NCBI RefSeq assembly: GCF_008271365.1
Contig: NZ_CP043430.1
Span: forward strand, 2,418,001-2,482,000
DNA from: Microbacterium sp. 1S1
GTDB taxonomy: Bacteria > Actinomycetota > Actinomycetes > Actinomycetales > Microbacteriaceae
Direction of reading: 5' to 3'
Length of the DNA stretch: 64,000 nucleotides
A model generated the notes under the pieces. It was not told the origin of the DNA. It was given only the letters and a program-made list of their open reading frames with translations, and searched no databases. Positions within the stretch are counted from its first letter, which is position 1, and each line of letters starts with the position of its first letter. The translations under genes were made by a program, and so were the position numbers. Of the stretch, positions 42,691 to 50,942 are shown piece after piece.

Positions 42691-44400
42691 TCAGCCGCGG
42701 GCGCGGGACGGGATGTGGAGTCCGTGTCGCTCGTTCAGCAGCAGGCGCGTCTGCTCGACCTCGGCGTCGTGACGCTCGCGGTCCCAGCCGAGGAGCGGTG
42801 CCAGGGCGTCGGCGATCTCATCCAGCACCTCGGCGCGGGCGCCACCGGTGAAGGCGATGCTGGTCCGCCGGAGGATGACGTCCTCGAGACGCGTGACCAT
42901 CTCCTCGTTCACCATCCACTCCAGCTCGCGGGTGGACAGGTCGCCACCGGCGAGGGGCGCATCGTCGCCCTGCTCGACGTGTGCCCAGACCTCCGCAGCG
43001 CGGGTGCCGTACCGGGCGAGGAGCTGGTCGGCCCGCGTGCCGGCGCCGGGGAGGTTCTCCTGGATCCAGATGCGCTTCGCCTTCTCGGTGCGCGGGAACT
43101 CACGCCCGCCACCGATCGCGCGACCGGCCGTGGACACGGTGCGCGTACGACCGAGGAGGCCGAGCACGGTGTCCGAGAGCGACTCACCGAGCGCGCGGAA
43201 CGTGGTCCATTTGCCGCCCACGAGGCTCACCAGCGGGACGGCGCCCTGGCGGTCGACCTCGACGCGATAGTCGCGCGAGACGAAGCCCGGGGCGGTGTCC
43301 TCGTGGCGAGGGAGGGGTCGGATCCCGGAGAAGTTGTACACGATCTGCTCGCGGGTCACGGCGATCGACGGGAACACGTGGTGGATGAGGTCGAAGAAGT
43401 AGTCGATCTCCTCCTCGGTGCAGACCGGGACCTCGCGCGCGTCCGCGTCGATGTCGGTGGTGCCGACGAGGACGCGTCCCTTGAGCGGATAGATCAGCAC
43501 GATGCGGCCGTCGGAGTGCTCGAAGAAGATCTCGCGGCCTCGCGTCGCCTCGAGCAGTTCAGGGTGGTCGAGGACGATGTGCGAGCCCTTGGTGCCGCCC
43601 ATGAAGTTCGTGTCGGTGCCCAGTGCCTCGTTCGTGAGGTCGGTCCAGGGTCCGGAGGCGTTCACGACCACGTCGGCCGTCACGGTGAACTCGGTGCCGC
43701 TCTCGCGATCACGGAGCGTGACCTCCTCGCCGTCGCGACCGACCGCCTCGACGTAGTTCAGTGCCACGGCACCGGGGTGCGCGGCCCGGCCGTCTTGCAG
43801 GACGTCGAGAGCCAACCGCTCCGGGTCGTGCATCGAGGCGTCGTAGTACGTCGCGGTGTACTTGATCTTCGGGTCCAGCGACGGCAGTTCGGCGAGCGAC
43901 TTCTTACGGCCGAGGAAGCGGTGGCGGGGAACGGTGCCGCCGTCGCGCGAGAACGTGTCGTAGATCGTGAGACCGACCTTGATGAGGAACGCGCCCCGCT
44001 CCTTCGGCTTGCCGCTCTTGTGCGTGAGGAACCGGAGGGGAGCGGAGAGGATCCCCGAGAACGTCGAGTAGATCGGGATCGTCGTCTGCAGCGGCTTGAC
44101 GTAGTGCGGGGCGATCTTCAGCAGCCCGTTGCGTTCCTCGACGGATTCGCGAACGAGGCGGAACTCGCCGTTCTCCAGATAGCGGATGCCGCCGTGGATC
44201 ATGTGGCTCGAGGCGGCGGAGGCGCCGGAGGCGAAGTCGCCGCGCTCGACGAGGACGACGTCGACGCCCTGCAGGGCGAGATCGCGGAACGTCGAGATGC
44301 CATTGATGCCGCCGCCGATGACGAGGACACTGGTGCGCCCGGCTTCGCGGAGCGCGCGGACAGCGTCCCGCTCCGGGGACGCATGGGTGGAATCGATCAT
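42691..44400 (-). CDS. glpD: Aerobic glycerol-3-phosphate dehydrogenase
   Basis: 569 residues. FAD-dependent, membrane-associated oxidation of glycerol-3-phosphate to dihydroxyacetone phosphate, passing electrons to quinone. The FAD-binding VIGGGINGISTFRDLALQG is near residue 24; GASAASSHMIHGGIRYLE near 57 and SGIRPLPRHEDTAPGF are family marks. ATG 44400 is preceded by GAGAGGG; the longer frame runs antisense into the regulator gene and is rejected. It is divergent from the SorC regulator across a palindromic operator. Confidence 0.96.
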   Translation of the reverse strand: MIDSTHASPERDAVRALREAGRTSVLVIGGGINGISTFRDLALQGVDVVLVERGDFASGASAASSHMIHGGIRYLENGEFRLVRESVEERNGLLKIAPHYVKPLQTTIPIYSTFSGILSAPLRFLTHKSGKPKERGAFLIKVGLTIYDTFSRDGGTVPRHRFLGRKKSLAELPSLDPKIKYTATYYDASMHDPERLALDVLQDGRAAHPGAVALNYVEAVGRDGEEVTLRDRESGTEFTVTADVVVNASGPWTDLTNEALGTDTNFMGGTKGSHIVLDHPELLEATRGREIFFEHSDGRIVLIYPLKGRVLVGTTDIDADAREVPVCTEEEIDYFFDLIHHVFPSIAVTREQIVYNFSGIRPLPRHEDTAPGFVSRDYRVEVDRQGAVPLVSLVGGKWTTFRALGESLSDTVLGLLGRTRTVSTAGRAIGGGREFPRTEKAKRIWIQENLPGAGTRADQLLARYGTRAAEVWAHVEQGDDAPLAGGDLSTRELEWMVNEEMVTRLEDVILRRTSIAFTGGARAEVLDEIADALAPLLGWDRERHDAEVEQTRLLLNERHGLHIPSRARG

Positions 44401-44465
44401 CGTCGACCCTCTCTTCCTTGCTTGCCACCAGCATCGACCTCCGTGACGCTCGCGCGCAAGCCCGC

Positions 44466-44479
44466 TGCACATATGTGCA
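44466..44479. promoter_or_regulatory. Candidate SorC operator between glpD and its regulator
   Basis: The perfect 14-base palindrome TGCACATATGTGCA lies in the 103-base gap between the divergent starts. It is 25 bases from the regulator ATG, well placed for autoregulation as well as glpD control. Confidence 0.6.
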
Positions 44480-44503
44480 AGGATCGAGGGAGAGGAGGTC
44501 GTC

Positions 44504-45475
44504 ATGGCGGCATCGGGCGCGCAACCACGCGACGACAAGCTGGTCGCGGCGCTCACGGCCGCGCAGCTCTACTACATGCAGGACAAGACCATGGAGGTCA
44601 TCGCGCAGGAGCTCGGTACGTCGCGTTCGTCGGTGTCCCGGCTGCTCAGCTTCGCGCGGGAGAGCGGCCTCGTCGACATCCGCATCAACTCTCCCCTCGA
44701 GCGTCTGGGGATGCTGGAGCAGCGCATCCGGGACCGACACCGTGTCGTCGCCCACGTGGTCCCGATGGCCGAGATCGTCAGCGAGGTGGAGCGCCTGGAA
44801 CGGGTCGCTTTGACGGCGGGGCGGCTCCTGTCCCAGTTCGTGGATTCGAACATGATCGTCGGCGTGGCGTGGGGGTCGACGATCAGTGCCGTCAGTCGCG
44901 GACTCACGCAGAAGGAGACCCACAACACCACATTCGTGCAGCTCAACGGCGCCGGCAACACCCAGACGAGTGGCGTGGAGTACTCCAGCGACATCCTGCA
45001 ACGGTTCGGCAGCGCGTTCGGTGCGCAGGTGCAGCAGTTCCCGGTGCCCGCGTTCTTCGACGACCCCGCGACGCGGGAGGCCATGTGGCGGGAACGCAGC
45101 ACGCGCCGCGTCCTCGATCTCCAGGCGAAGATGGACATCGCCGTGTTCAGTCTCGGCTCGCCGGCGGCCGAGGTTCCGAGCCGGGTGTACGTCGGTGGCT
45201 ATCTCGGACGCGAGGACTACCGCAGTCTCCGGGAAGACCACGCGATCGGTGACGTGGCGACCGTGTTCTTCCGCGCCGACGGCTCGTGGCGCGATATCCG
45301 GCTCAACGCGCGAGCGACCGGCCCGGGACTCGACCGTCTGCGGCGGGTGCCGCGCCGCGTCTGCGTCGTCTCGGGCATCCCCAAGCTCGCGAGCCTGCGG
45401 GCCGCGATCGCTGCCGACCTGATCACCGACGTCGTCCTCGACGAGGGGCTCGCGCGCCGCCTGGTCGAGGACTGA
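44504..45475 (+). CDS. SorC/DeoR-type sugar-binding transcriptional regulator
   Basis: 323 residues. An N-terminal helix-turn-helix at about 30-55 (TMEVIAQELGTSRSSVSRLLSFARESGL) is followed by the SorC sugar-phosphate domain (MIVGVAWGSTISAVS, VQLNGAGNT, GSPAAEVPS). ATG 44504 has an AGAGGAGG ribosome site. Its divergence from glpD and the palindrome between them suggest glycerol-3-phosphate or a related metabolite as effector. That ligand is an inference. Confidence 0.9.
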   Translation: MAASGAQPRDDKLVAALTAAQLYYMQDKTMEVIAQELGTSRSSVSRLLSFARESGLVDIRINSPLERLGMLEQRIRDRHRVVAHVVPMAEIVSEVERLERVALTAGRLLSQFVDSNMIVGVAWGSTISAVSRGLTQKETHNTTFVQLNGAGNTQTSGVEYSSDILQRFGSAFGAQVQQFPVPAFFDDPATREAMWRERSTRRVLDLQAKMDIAVFSLGSPAAEVPSRVYVGGYLGREDYRSLREDHAIGDVATVFFRADGSWRDIRLNARATGPGLDRLRRVPRRVCVVSGIPKLASLRAAIAADLITDVVLDEGLARRLVED

Positions 45476-45487
45476 GCCGTTGTCCCG

Positions 45488-46639
45488 TCACTCGCCTTCG
45501 ATCGAGGACTGCGGCCCGGTACGGAATTCGCGGATCAGGTGCTGCACGACAGCCCGAAGGTCGCCGTCCGTGGCGTCGGCGACCGCGAGCTGCCGGGCGT
45601 AACTCGCCCCGCCTTCGAGGATCGTCGCGATGCTGCCGAACTCGCGCACGCAGCCGAGCTCGACCGCGATCGGCGCGAGTTCCTCGATCTTCTCGGTGAG
45701 GTGCTCGCGCACCGGTCGCTGGGTGCCGATCGTGTCGACGATGACGCGGGCGTCGAGTCCGTAGCGTGCGGCACGCCACTTGTTCTCGCGGTGGTACCAG
45801 GCGGGGAGGTCCGGGAGCGCGGCGCCTTCGTCCAGCAGTCGGGAGAAGTGCTCCACGAGCACCTGTACGAGCGCGGCGACGGCCGCCATCTCGGACAGCG
45901 TGGAGAGTCCGTCGCACGCCCTGACCTCGATCGTCCCCCAGCGCGGAGCGGGGCGGATGTCCCAGCGCACCTCGGTGGCATCGGCCATGACGCCCGTGCG
46001 GACCATGTCGTCGAGGTACCGCTCGAACTCCGACCAGTCACGCAGCGGCCAGGGGAGGCCGGCTGTCGGCAGCTGCTGGAAGACGAGGGCGCGGTTCGAG
46101 GCGTACCCCGTACGCTCCCCGGCCCAGAACGGGCTGGAGGCCGACAGTGCCTGGAGGTGGGGGAGGTATGCGGACAGGGCGTTGATGATGGGGAAGACCT
46201 TGCGCTGCTCGTCGATGCCCACGTGCACGTGGATGCCCCAGATCATCATGTTGCGTCCCCACCACTGGGTGCGCTCGATGAGCGTGTGATAGCGCGTCTT
46301 GTCCGTCACCTGCTGGTCGTACCACTGGGCGAACGGATGACTTCCGGCCGAGAGCAGCTCGATCCCGGCCGGATCGGTGGCCGAACGCACGGCCGCGATC
46401 GCGTTCGCGATGTCATCGACCGCGTGCGCGACGGAATCGCCGATGCCGCTGGTGACCTCGATCGTGTTGGTGAGGAGTTCGCCGGTGACGGTGTGGCGTT
46501 CATCCTCACTCTCGGCTTCCAGTGCCGCCAAGAGCTCGGGTGCGCGACCGACGAGATCACCGGTCTCAGGATCGGCGAGCATGATCTCCCACTCGAGACC
46601 GACGGTGGAGCGGGCCGAAGCGGCGAAGTCGAGCTGCAC
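45488..46639 (-). CDS. Carboxylate-amine ligase of the GCS2 (YbdK) family
   Basis: 383 residues of the glutamate-cysteine ligase 2 fold. Marks are VGLEWEIMLADPETGDLV near residue 13, MMIWGIHVHVGID near 130, ASNRALVFQQLPT and the C-terminal RYGLDARVIVD. Members bind ATP and ligate glutamate to an amine; E. coli YbdK has weak glutamate-cysteine ligase activity. GTG 46639 appears leaderless (CAGACT 6 bases upstream). It is divergent from rpsP. Whether it makes gamma-glutamylcysteine, ergothioneine precursor or something else is open. Confidence 0.86.
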   Translation of the reverse strand: MQLDFAASARSTVGLEWEIMLADPETGDLVGRAPELLAALEAESEDERHTVTGELLTNTIEVTSGIGDSVAHAVDDIANAIAAVRSATDPAGIELLSAGSHPFAQWYDQQVTDKTRYHTLIERTQWWGRNMMIWGIHVHVGIDEQRKVFPIINALSAYLPHLQALSASSPFWAGERTGYASNRALVFQQLPTAGLPWPLRDWSEFERYLDDMVRTGVMADATEVRWDIRPAPRWGTIEVRACDGLSTLSEMAAVAALVQVLVEHFSRLLDEGAALPDLPAWYHRENKWRAARYGLDARVIVDTIGTQRPVREHLTEKIEELAPIAVELGCVREFGSIATILEGGASYARQLAVADATDGDLRAVVQHLIREFRTGPQSSIEGE

Positions 46640-46645
46640 GGGGAC

Positions 46646-46651
46646 AGTCTG
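46646..46651 (-). promoter_or_regulatory. -10 box of the GCS2-family gene
   Basis: CAGACT on the minus strand, 6 bases before the GTG start. Confidence 0.4.
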
Positions 46652-46714
46652 ACACGGGGTCGGGCCAGCACCGCAACGCCGTGTCGCTGGTTTCGCACGG
46701 GCCCGCGCATCTGG

Positions 46715-46751
46715 CAGAATAGAGGGTCGGACGGCGTGCTCGACCCTCTAT
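46715..46751 (+). promoter_or_regulatory. rpsP promoter with an inverted repeat over the transcript start
   Basis: CAGAAT (46715-46720) is the -10. A perfect 11-base inverted repeat (46719-46729 with 46741-46751, 11-base spacer) begins inside the -10 and ends in the early leader. As DNA it could be an operator; as RNA its lower half would form a hairpin at the very 5' end. The 5' leader to rpsP is about 118 bases. Confidence 0.55.
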
Positions 46752-46845
46752 CCAGCACTCGTCCTCCTCATTTGAGCTTCCGCCGGGTGTGCACCCCACG
46801 CTCCAGGCGACCGGTTCGTTTCCTTCCACACCATTCAGGAGAATC

Positions 46846-47277
46846 GTGGCTGTCAAGATTCGTCTCAAGCGCATGGGCAAGATCCGTGCGCCGTACTACC
46901 GCATCGTCGTCGCCGACTCGCGCACCAAGCGCGACGGTCGTGTGATCGAGGAGATCGGCAAGTACCACCCCACCGAGGAGCCCTCGTTCATCGAGGTCGA
47001 CTCCGAGCGTGCGCAGTACTGGCTGTCCGTCGGCGCGCAGCCGACCGAGCAGGTCACCGCCATCCTCAAGATCACCGGCGACTGGGGCACCTTCAAGGGT
47101 GACAAGGACGCCAAGTCGACCCTCAAGGTCGCCGGCGAGAAGGCCGTCTTCGAGGCTGACGCTTCGAAGAAGTCGGTCATCAAGCCCAAGGCGGAGAAGG
47201 CCGAGCCTGCTGCCGAGGCCCCCGCTGCCGCTGCCGACGCGGAGGCCGCCGAGGCTCCCGCCGCCGACGCCGAGTAA
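46846..47277 (+). CDS. rpsP: 30S ribosomal protein S16
   Basis: 143 residues. The first 90 are the conserved S16 fold ([25 protein letters not shown]). A further 50 or so residues form an Ala/Glu/Lys-rich extension that ends [10 protein letters not shown], as in other actinobacteria. GTG 46846 has AGGAG 3 bases before a short spacer. It heads rpsP-khpA-rimM-trmD. Confidence 0.96.
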   Translation: MAVKIRLKRMGKIRAPYYRIVVADSRTKRDGRVIEEIGKYHPTEEPSFIEVDSERAQYWLSVGAQPTEQVTAILKITGDWGTFKGDKDAKSTLKVAGEKAVFEADASKKSVIKPKAEKAEPAAEAPAAAADAEAAEAPAADAE

Positions 47278-47283
47278 TTCATC

Positions 47284-47514
47284 GTGCTCGCCGCCGCGCT
47301 CGAACACATCGTCAAGGGGATCGTCGATCACCCGGAGGATGTGCGCATTCACGAATCCTCGTCGCCGCGAGGCGACCTGCTCGAGGTGCGTGTGCACCCC
47401 GATGACCGTGGACGCGTGATCGGGCGCGGCGGCCGCACGGCCAAGGCTCTGCGCACTCTCGTCAGCGCTCTCGCCGACGGGCGGCGTGTCCGCGTCGATG
47501 TCGCGGACGACTGA
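47284..47514 (+). CDS. khpA: KH-domain RNA-binding protein KhpA
   Basis: 76 residues, one type II KH domain with the GxxG loop in GRVIGRGGRTAKALR near residue 46. Family members (YlqC) pair with KhpB and influence cell-wall and division genes in Gram-positives. GTG 47284 begins 6 bases after rpsP and the gene ends 1 base before rimM, within the rpsP-trmD operon. Confidence 0.92.
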   Translation: MLAAALEHIVKGIVDHPEDVRIHESSSPRGDLLEVRVHPDDRGRVIGRGGRTAKALRTLVSALADGRRVRVDVADD

Positions 47515-47515
47515 C

Positions 47516-48115
47516 GTGGTGTCGCAGGACCGCATCCAGGGCCGTAACCAGCTTCGCGTCGGGCGCCTGGTCAAGGCTCATGGGCTCAAGGGCGCCCTGA
47601 AGCTCGAGCTCTACACCGACAACCCGGAGCGCCGTTTCGTGCCCGGAGCCGTGTTCACGTTGCAGGTGCCCGAGGCATCTCCGTGGCACGGCAAGGAGAT
47701 CACCGTCCGCGAATACCGCGTGATGAACGGGAATTCCGTCGTCTTCTTCGAGGACGTGGATGACCGGACCGCGGCGGAGAGCCTCGTGCGGGCCATTCTC
47801 TGGATGGACCAGGACGAGGACGAGACCGAGGACAACGCCTGGTTCGACCATCAGCTCGTCGGGCTGGACGTCGTGCGCGACGAGGTGGTCGTCGGCCGTG
47901 TGGTCCGCGTCGAGCATCTGCCCGCCCAGGACCTGCTGATCGTGAAGCCCTCGGCCGCCGGCACTACCGATGAGGTGATGGTCCCGTTCGTCGAGGCCAT
48001 CGTGCCGACCGTCGACGTCGCATCCGGTCGCGTCATCGTCACCCCTCCCACCGGGCTCTTCGAGGAGCTTCCCGAGTCGGAGGACGGGACCGCCGCCTCC
48101 GACAGCGCCGAGTGA
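47516..48115 (+). CDS. rimM: Ribosome maturation factor RimM
   Basis: 199 residues. The N-terminal RimM domain (LRVGRLVKAHGLKGALKLELYTDNPERRF) and the C-terminal PRC-barrel (NAWFDHQLVGLDVV) are present. It assists 30S head assembly with S19. Two consecutive GTG codons at 47516 and 47519 can start it; the first is given. No strong ribosome site is seen, so coupling to khpA, whose stop is 1 base upstream, is likely. Confidence 0.94.
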   Translation: MVSQDRIQGRNQLRVGRLVKAHGLKGALKLELYTDNPERRFVPGAVFTLQVPEASPWHGKEITVREYRVMNGNSVVFFEDVDDRTAAESLVRAILWMDQDEDETEDNAWFDHQLVGLDVVRDEVVVGRVVRVEHLPAQDLLIVKPSAAGTTDEVMVPFVEAIVPTVDVASGRVIVTPPTGLFEELPESEDGTAASDSAE

Positions 48116-48122
48116 CCGCTGA

Positions 48123-48128
48123 TACGGT
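48123..48128 (+). promoter_or_regulatory. Internal -10 box of trmD
   Basis: TACGGT, 6 bases before the trmD GTG; suggests an additional leaderless transcript inside the operon. Confidence 0.4.
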
Positions 48129-48134
48129 TCCCCC

Positions 48135-48839
48135 GTGCGCATCGACGTCGTCTCCATCTTCCCGTCGTATTTCGACGGATTGACGCTCTCCCTGTTGGGC
48201 AAGGCGCGAGGCTCAGGTCTGCTCGACCTCCAGGTGCACGACCTGCGCGATTGGACGCACGACCGACACCGGACCGTGGACGACACCCCCTACGGCGGGG
48301 GAGCGGGCATGGTCATGAAGCCCGAGCCGTGGGGTCTCGCCCTCGACGAGCTCACGGCGGACGCCGTCCCGGCGCCGACCATCATCTTCCCGTCGCCGGC
48401 CGGTGAGGTGTTCACCCAGGCGACGGCGCGGGAGCTCGCCGGTCGACAGCACCTCGTCTTCGGATGCGGCCGCTATGAGGGCATCGACGAGCGTGTCTTC
48501 GAGTACGCCGCGGAGCGCGGCGAGGTTCGGCTGCTGAGCCTCGGCGACTACGTGCTCAACGGCGGCGAGGTCGCCACGATGGCGATGATCGAGGCCATCG
48601 GGCGGCTGATCCCCGGAGTGGTGGGCAACCCGGAGAGCCTGGTCGAGGAGTCCCACGAGGACGGGCTCCTGGAATACCCGTCGTACACGAAGCCCTCCGT
48701 GTGGCGTGAGCGCACGGTTCCTGACGTGCTCCTCAGCGGGAACCACGGAGCGATCGCAGCCTGGCGGCACGAGCAGCAGCTCCTCCGCACCCGACTTCGA
48801 CGCCCCGACCTGCTCCCGGAGGCTGCCGGCGACGAGTGA
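48135..48839 (+). CDS. trmD: tRNA (guanine(37)-N1)-methyltransferase
   Basis: 234 residues; methylates G37 next to the anticodon to prevent frameshifting. The SPOUT trefoil-knot segment [16 protein letters not shown] near residue 135, the N-terminal [14 protein letters not shown] and [18 protein letters not shown] are intact. GTG 48135 follows rimM by 19 bases and may also have its own leaderless start. It ends the rpsP operon. Confidence 0.97.
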   Translation: MRIDVVSIFPSYFDGLTLSLLGKARGSGLLDLQVHDLRDWTHDRHRTVDDTPYGGGAGMVMKPEPWGLALDELTADAVPAPTIIFPSPAGEVFTQATARELAGRQHLVFGCGRYEGIDERVFEYAAERGEVRLLSLGDYVLNGGEVATMAMIEAIGRLIPGVVGNPESLVEESHEDGLLEYPSYTKPSVWRERTVPDVLLSGNHGAIAAWRHEQQLLRTRLRRPDLLPEAAGDE

Positions 48840-48862
48840 GGCGCCGTATCCGCTCGTCCTGT

Positions 48863-48868
48863 TAGCGT
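48863..48868 (+). promoter_or_regulatory. -10 box of the SAM methyltransferase gene
   Basis: TAGCGT, 6 bases before ATG 48875; leaderless spacing. Confidence 0.45.
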
Positions 48869-48874
48869 CGAGGC

Positions 48875-49609
48875 ATGGTGGATGTGACACGCGCACGCTC
48901 GTTCGAAGGCATCGGCGAAGACTACGACCGCTATCGCCCCGGGTTTCCTGAGCGCGCAGCCGAGGTCATCCTGCCGGTGCCGGTCCGCAGGGCGCTCGAC
49001 CTGGGGGCGGGGACCGGGAAGTTCACCGGGCTGCTCATCGGGCGCGCGGCCCGGGTGATCGCGGTCGAGCCCTCCGCGCCGATGCTCGCCGTGCTCGCAC
49101 GGACGTTTCCGGCCGTCGACGCGCGGCCCGGGACCGCCGAGAGCATCCCCGTCCCTGACGCCTCCGTCGACGCCGTCAGCGTCGCGCAGGCGTTCCACTG
49201 GTTCGACCGGGATGCGGCGTCCGCCGAGATCGCCCGCGTCCTCGTCCCCGGCGGTGCGCTGGGGCTGCTCTGGAACCGCGCTGACCCGGTCTGCGCGTGG
49301 GATCTCGCCTGCCACCGGATCGCGCATCCCGCGGTGGCCACCGGCGACGCGACGTCCGCATCGGCCACGGAACTCCCCGGTTTCGTCCTCGAGGTTCACG
49401 AGGAGGTGCGCTGGACGGAGTCGATCACGCGGGACGACTACCTGCGACGGTGGGGCACGGTCAGCAGCTTCCTGGTGGCGGATGAGACGGATCGCGCCGC
49501 CATGGTGGCCGAGTTGGAGGCTGTGCTGGACGACGCGGAGGAGACCCGTGGACGGGCGGCGTTCGACCTCCCGCACCTCACCGATGTCTTCCGTTATCGG
49601 CGCGCATGA
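48875..49609 (+). CDS. Class I SAM-dependent methyltransferase
   Basis: 244 residues. The SAM-binding motif I is ALDLGAGTGKFTGLL near residue 41; the acidic end of strand 2 is IAVEPSAPML, and motif IV is VDAVSVAQAFHWFD, close to the UbiE/trans-aconitate type. The acceptor is unknown. The stop overlaps the start of the next gene by 4 bases. It begins 35 bases after trmD with its own leaderless-type promoter. Confidence 0.87.
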   Translation: MVDVTRARSFEGIGEDYDRYRPGFPERAAEVILPVPVRRALDLGAGTGKFTGLLIGRAARVIAVEPSAPMLAVLARTFPAVDARPGTAESIPVPDASVDAVSVAQAFHWFDRDAASAEIARVLVPGGALGLLWNRADPVCAWDLACHRIAHPAVATGDATSASATELPGFVLEVHEEVRWTESITRDDYLRRWGTVSSFLVADETDRAAMVAELEAVLDDAEETRGRAAFDLPHLTDVFRYRRA

Positions 49610-50088
49610 GGATCTGGTCGCTACACCCCGCGTACCTCGACCGTCAGGGCCTGGTCGCCTGCTGGCGGGAGACGCTGCTCGCACAGGCCGTCCTCGCAGA
49701 CGCCACCAGGGGGTACCGGCGACACCCGCAGCTCGTCCGCTTCCGAGCGGCGGAGGACCCGGAGGCCGCGGTCGCCGCGTACCTGCGCGGTGTGGCCGAC
49801 GAGGCGGAGGCCCGGGGTTATCGTTTCGACCGTACGCGTATCCGACGCCCGGACGCGGGAATCCCGCCGCTCCCGGTGGCGACGGGCCAGCTCGCGATCG
49901 AGTGGGAACACCTGCGGTCGAAGCTCGCCGAGCGGAGCCCCGAAGTGCTCGCGCGCCACGCAGCCGTGGTGCTCCCGGAGGCGCACCCGCTGTTCACGGT
50001 CGTGCCCGGGCCGGTCGCGTCCTGGGAGCGCGCCGACCCGGCGTCCGGAGTCAGTCGACGCCGAGGAACGAGCGATCCGTCAGGATGA
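49606..50088 (+). CDS. Pyrimidine-dimer DNA glycosylase-family protein
   Basis: 160 residues. The N-terminal MRIWSLHPAYLDRQGLVACWRETLLAQ and the GYRRHPQLVRF segment match the actinobacterial Pyr_excise family, named after T4 endonuclease V. The catalytic activity of this branch is not well proven. ATG 49606 overlaps the methyltransferase stop by 4 bases. The last dozen residues (38 bases) overlap the convergent map gene and look like a Ser/Arg-rich run-on beyond the conserved domain. Confidence 0.75.
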   Translation: MRIWSLHPAYLDRQGLVACWRETLLAQAVLADATRGYRRHPQLVRFRAAEDPEAAVAAYLRGVADEAEARGYRFDRTRIRRPDAGIPPLPVATGQLAIEWEHLRSKLAERSPEVLARHAAVVLPEAHPLFTVVPGPVASWERADPASGVSRRRGTSDPSG

Positions 50089-50833
50089 TCGGACCCTCGT
50101 CCGTGATCGCGATCGTGTGCTCGGAGTGCGCCCCGCGGGAGCCGTCCGCGCTGCGCAGCGTCCAGCCGTCCGGGTCGGTGATCAGCTCGTCCGTCGTCGC
50201 GAGGAACCACGGCTCCAGTGCGAGCACGAGGCCGGCGCGGAGTGGGAAACCGCGACCCGCGCGGCCGTCATTCGCGACGTGCGGGTCGCCGTGCATGGTC
50301 CGGCCGACTCCATGGCCGCCGAACTCCATGTTGATCGAATACCCCTCGCCGTGCGCGATGTCGGCGATGGCGGCGGAGATGTCGCCGATGCGCTTGCCGA
50401 CCACCGAGGTCTCGATCGCGGCGGCCAGCGCGCGCTCGGTGGTGTCGATGAGGCGCAGATCCTCGTCGCGGGGCGTACCCACGACGAAGGAGACCGCGGA
50501 GTCCGCGACCCAGCCGTCGACGGAGACGGCGAAGTCGAGGGTGACCAGGTCGCCGTCCTTGAGCGCGTAGTCGTGAGGAAGGCCATGCAGCACGGCGTCG
50601 TTCACCGAGGTGCAGATGACCTTTCCGAAGGGGCTCGCGCCGAAGGACGGGTGGTAGTCGATGTAACACGATTCAGCGCCGGCCTTGCGGATCATGTCGT
50701 GTGCCCGGCGGTCGATCGCCAGCAGGTTGGTGCCGACCTTCGTCTCGTCGCGCAGGGTCGCCAGCGTCTCGGCGACGAACCGGCCTGCCGCGCGCATCTC
50801 ATCGATCTCGGCAGGGGTGCGCAGTTCGATCAT
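50051..50833 (-). CDS. map: Methionine aminopeptidase, type I
   Basis: 260 residues; removes N-terminal Met from nascent proteins. All five metal ligands are recognisable: Asp in VTLDFAVSVDGW and ADSAVSF, His in EFGGHGVGRTMHGDPH, Glu in LALEPWF, and Glu in HSEHTIAIT. ATG 50833 has GAGAGGAC upstream. The C-terminal zinc-finger extension of some types is absent. It converges on the glycosylase gene with a 38-base overlap. Confidence 0.96.
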   Translation of the reverse strand: MIELRTPAEIDEMRAAGRFVAETLATLRDETKVGTNLLAIDRRAHDMIRKAGAESCYIDYHPSFGASPFGKVICTSVNDAVLHGLPHDYALKDGDLVTLDFAVSVDGWVADSAVSFVVGTPRDEDLRLIDTTERALAAAIETSVVGKRIGDISAAIADIAHGEGYSINMEFGGHGVGRTMHGDPHVANDGRAGRGFPLRAGLVLALEPWFLATTDELITDPDGWTLRSADGSRGAHSEHTIAITDEGPIILTDRSFLGVD

Positions 50834-50929
50834 CAGTGTCCTCTCGTCCCTCCCATTCTCCCTGATCGCGGTGACGGTCGGTGCCTCCCGCTCTCAGCGA
50901 ACACCGGTGACGCGCACGCGGGGTCGCCG

Positions 50930-50935
50930 TAGCAT
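50930..50935 (+). promoter_or_regulatory. -10 box of the small membrane protein gene
   Basis: TAGCAT, 7 bases before ATG 50943; leaderless spacing. Confidence 0.45.
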
Positions 50936-50942
50936 CGAACAC

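Noticed and set aside
42676..45252. An 858-residue plus-strand frame across glpD and the SorC gene
   Set aside because: It is antisense to glpD and out of frame with the regulator, with no recognisable motif and no ribosome site.
49212..50570. A 452-residue plus-strand frame over the methyltransferase, glycosylase and map genes
   Set aside because: Out of frame with the first two and antisense to map; all three have recognisable domains.
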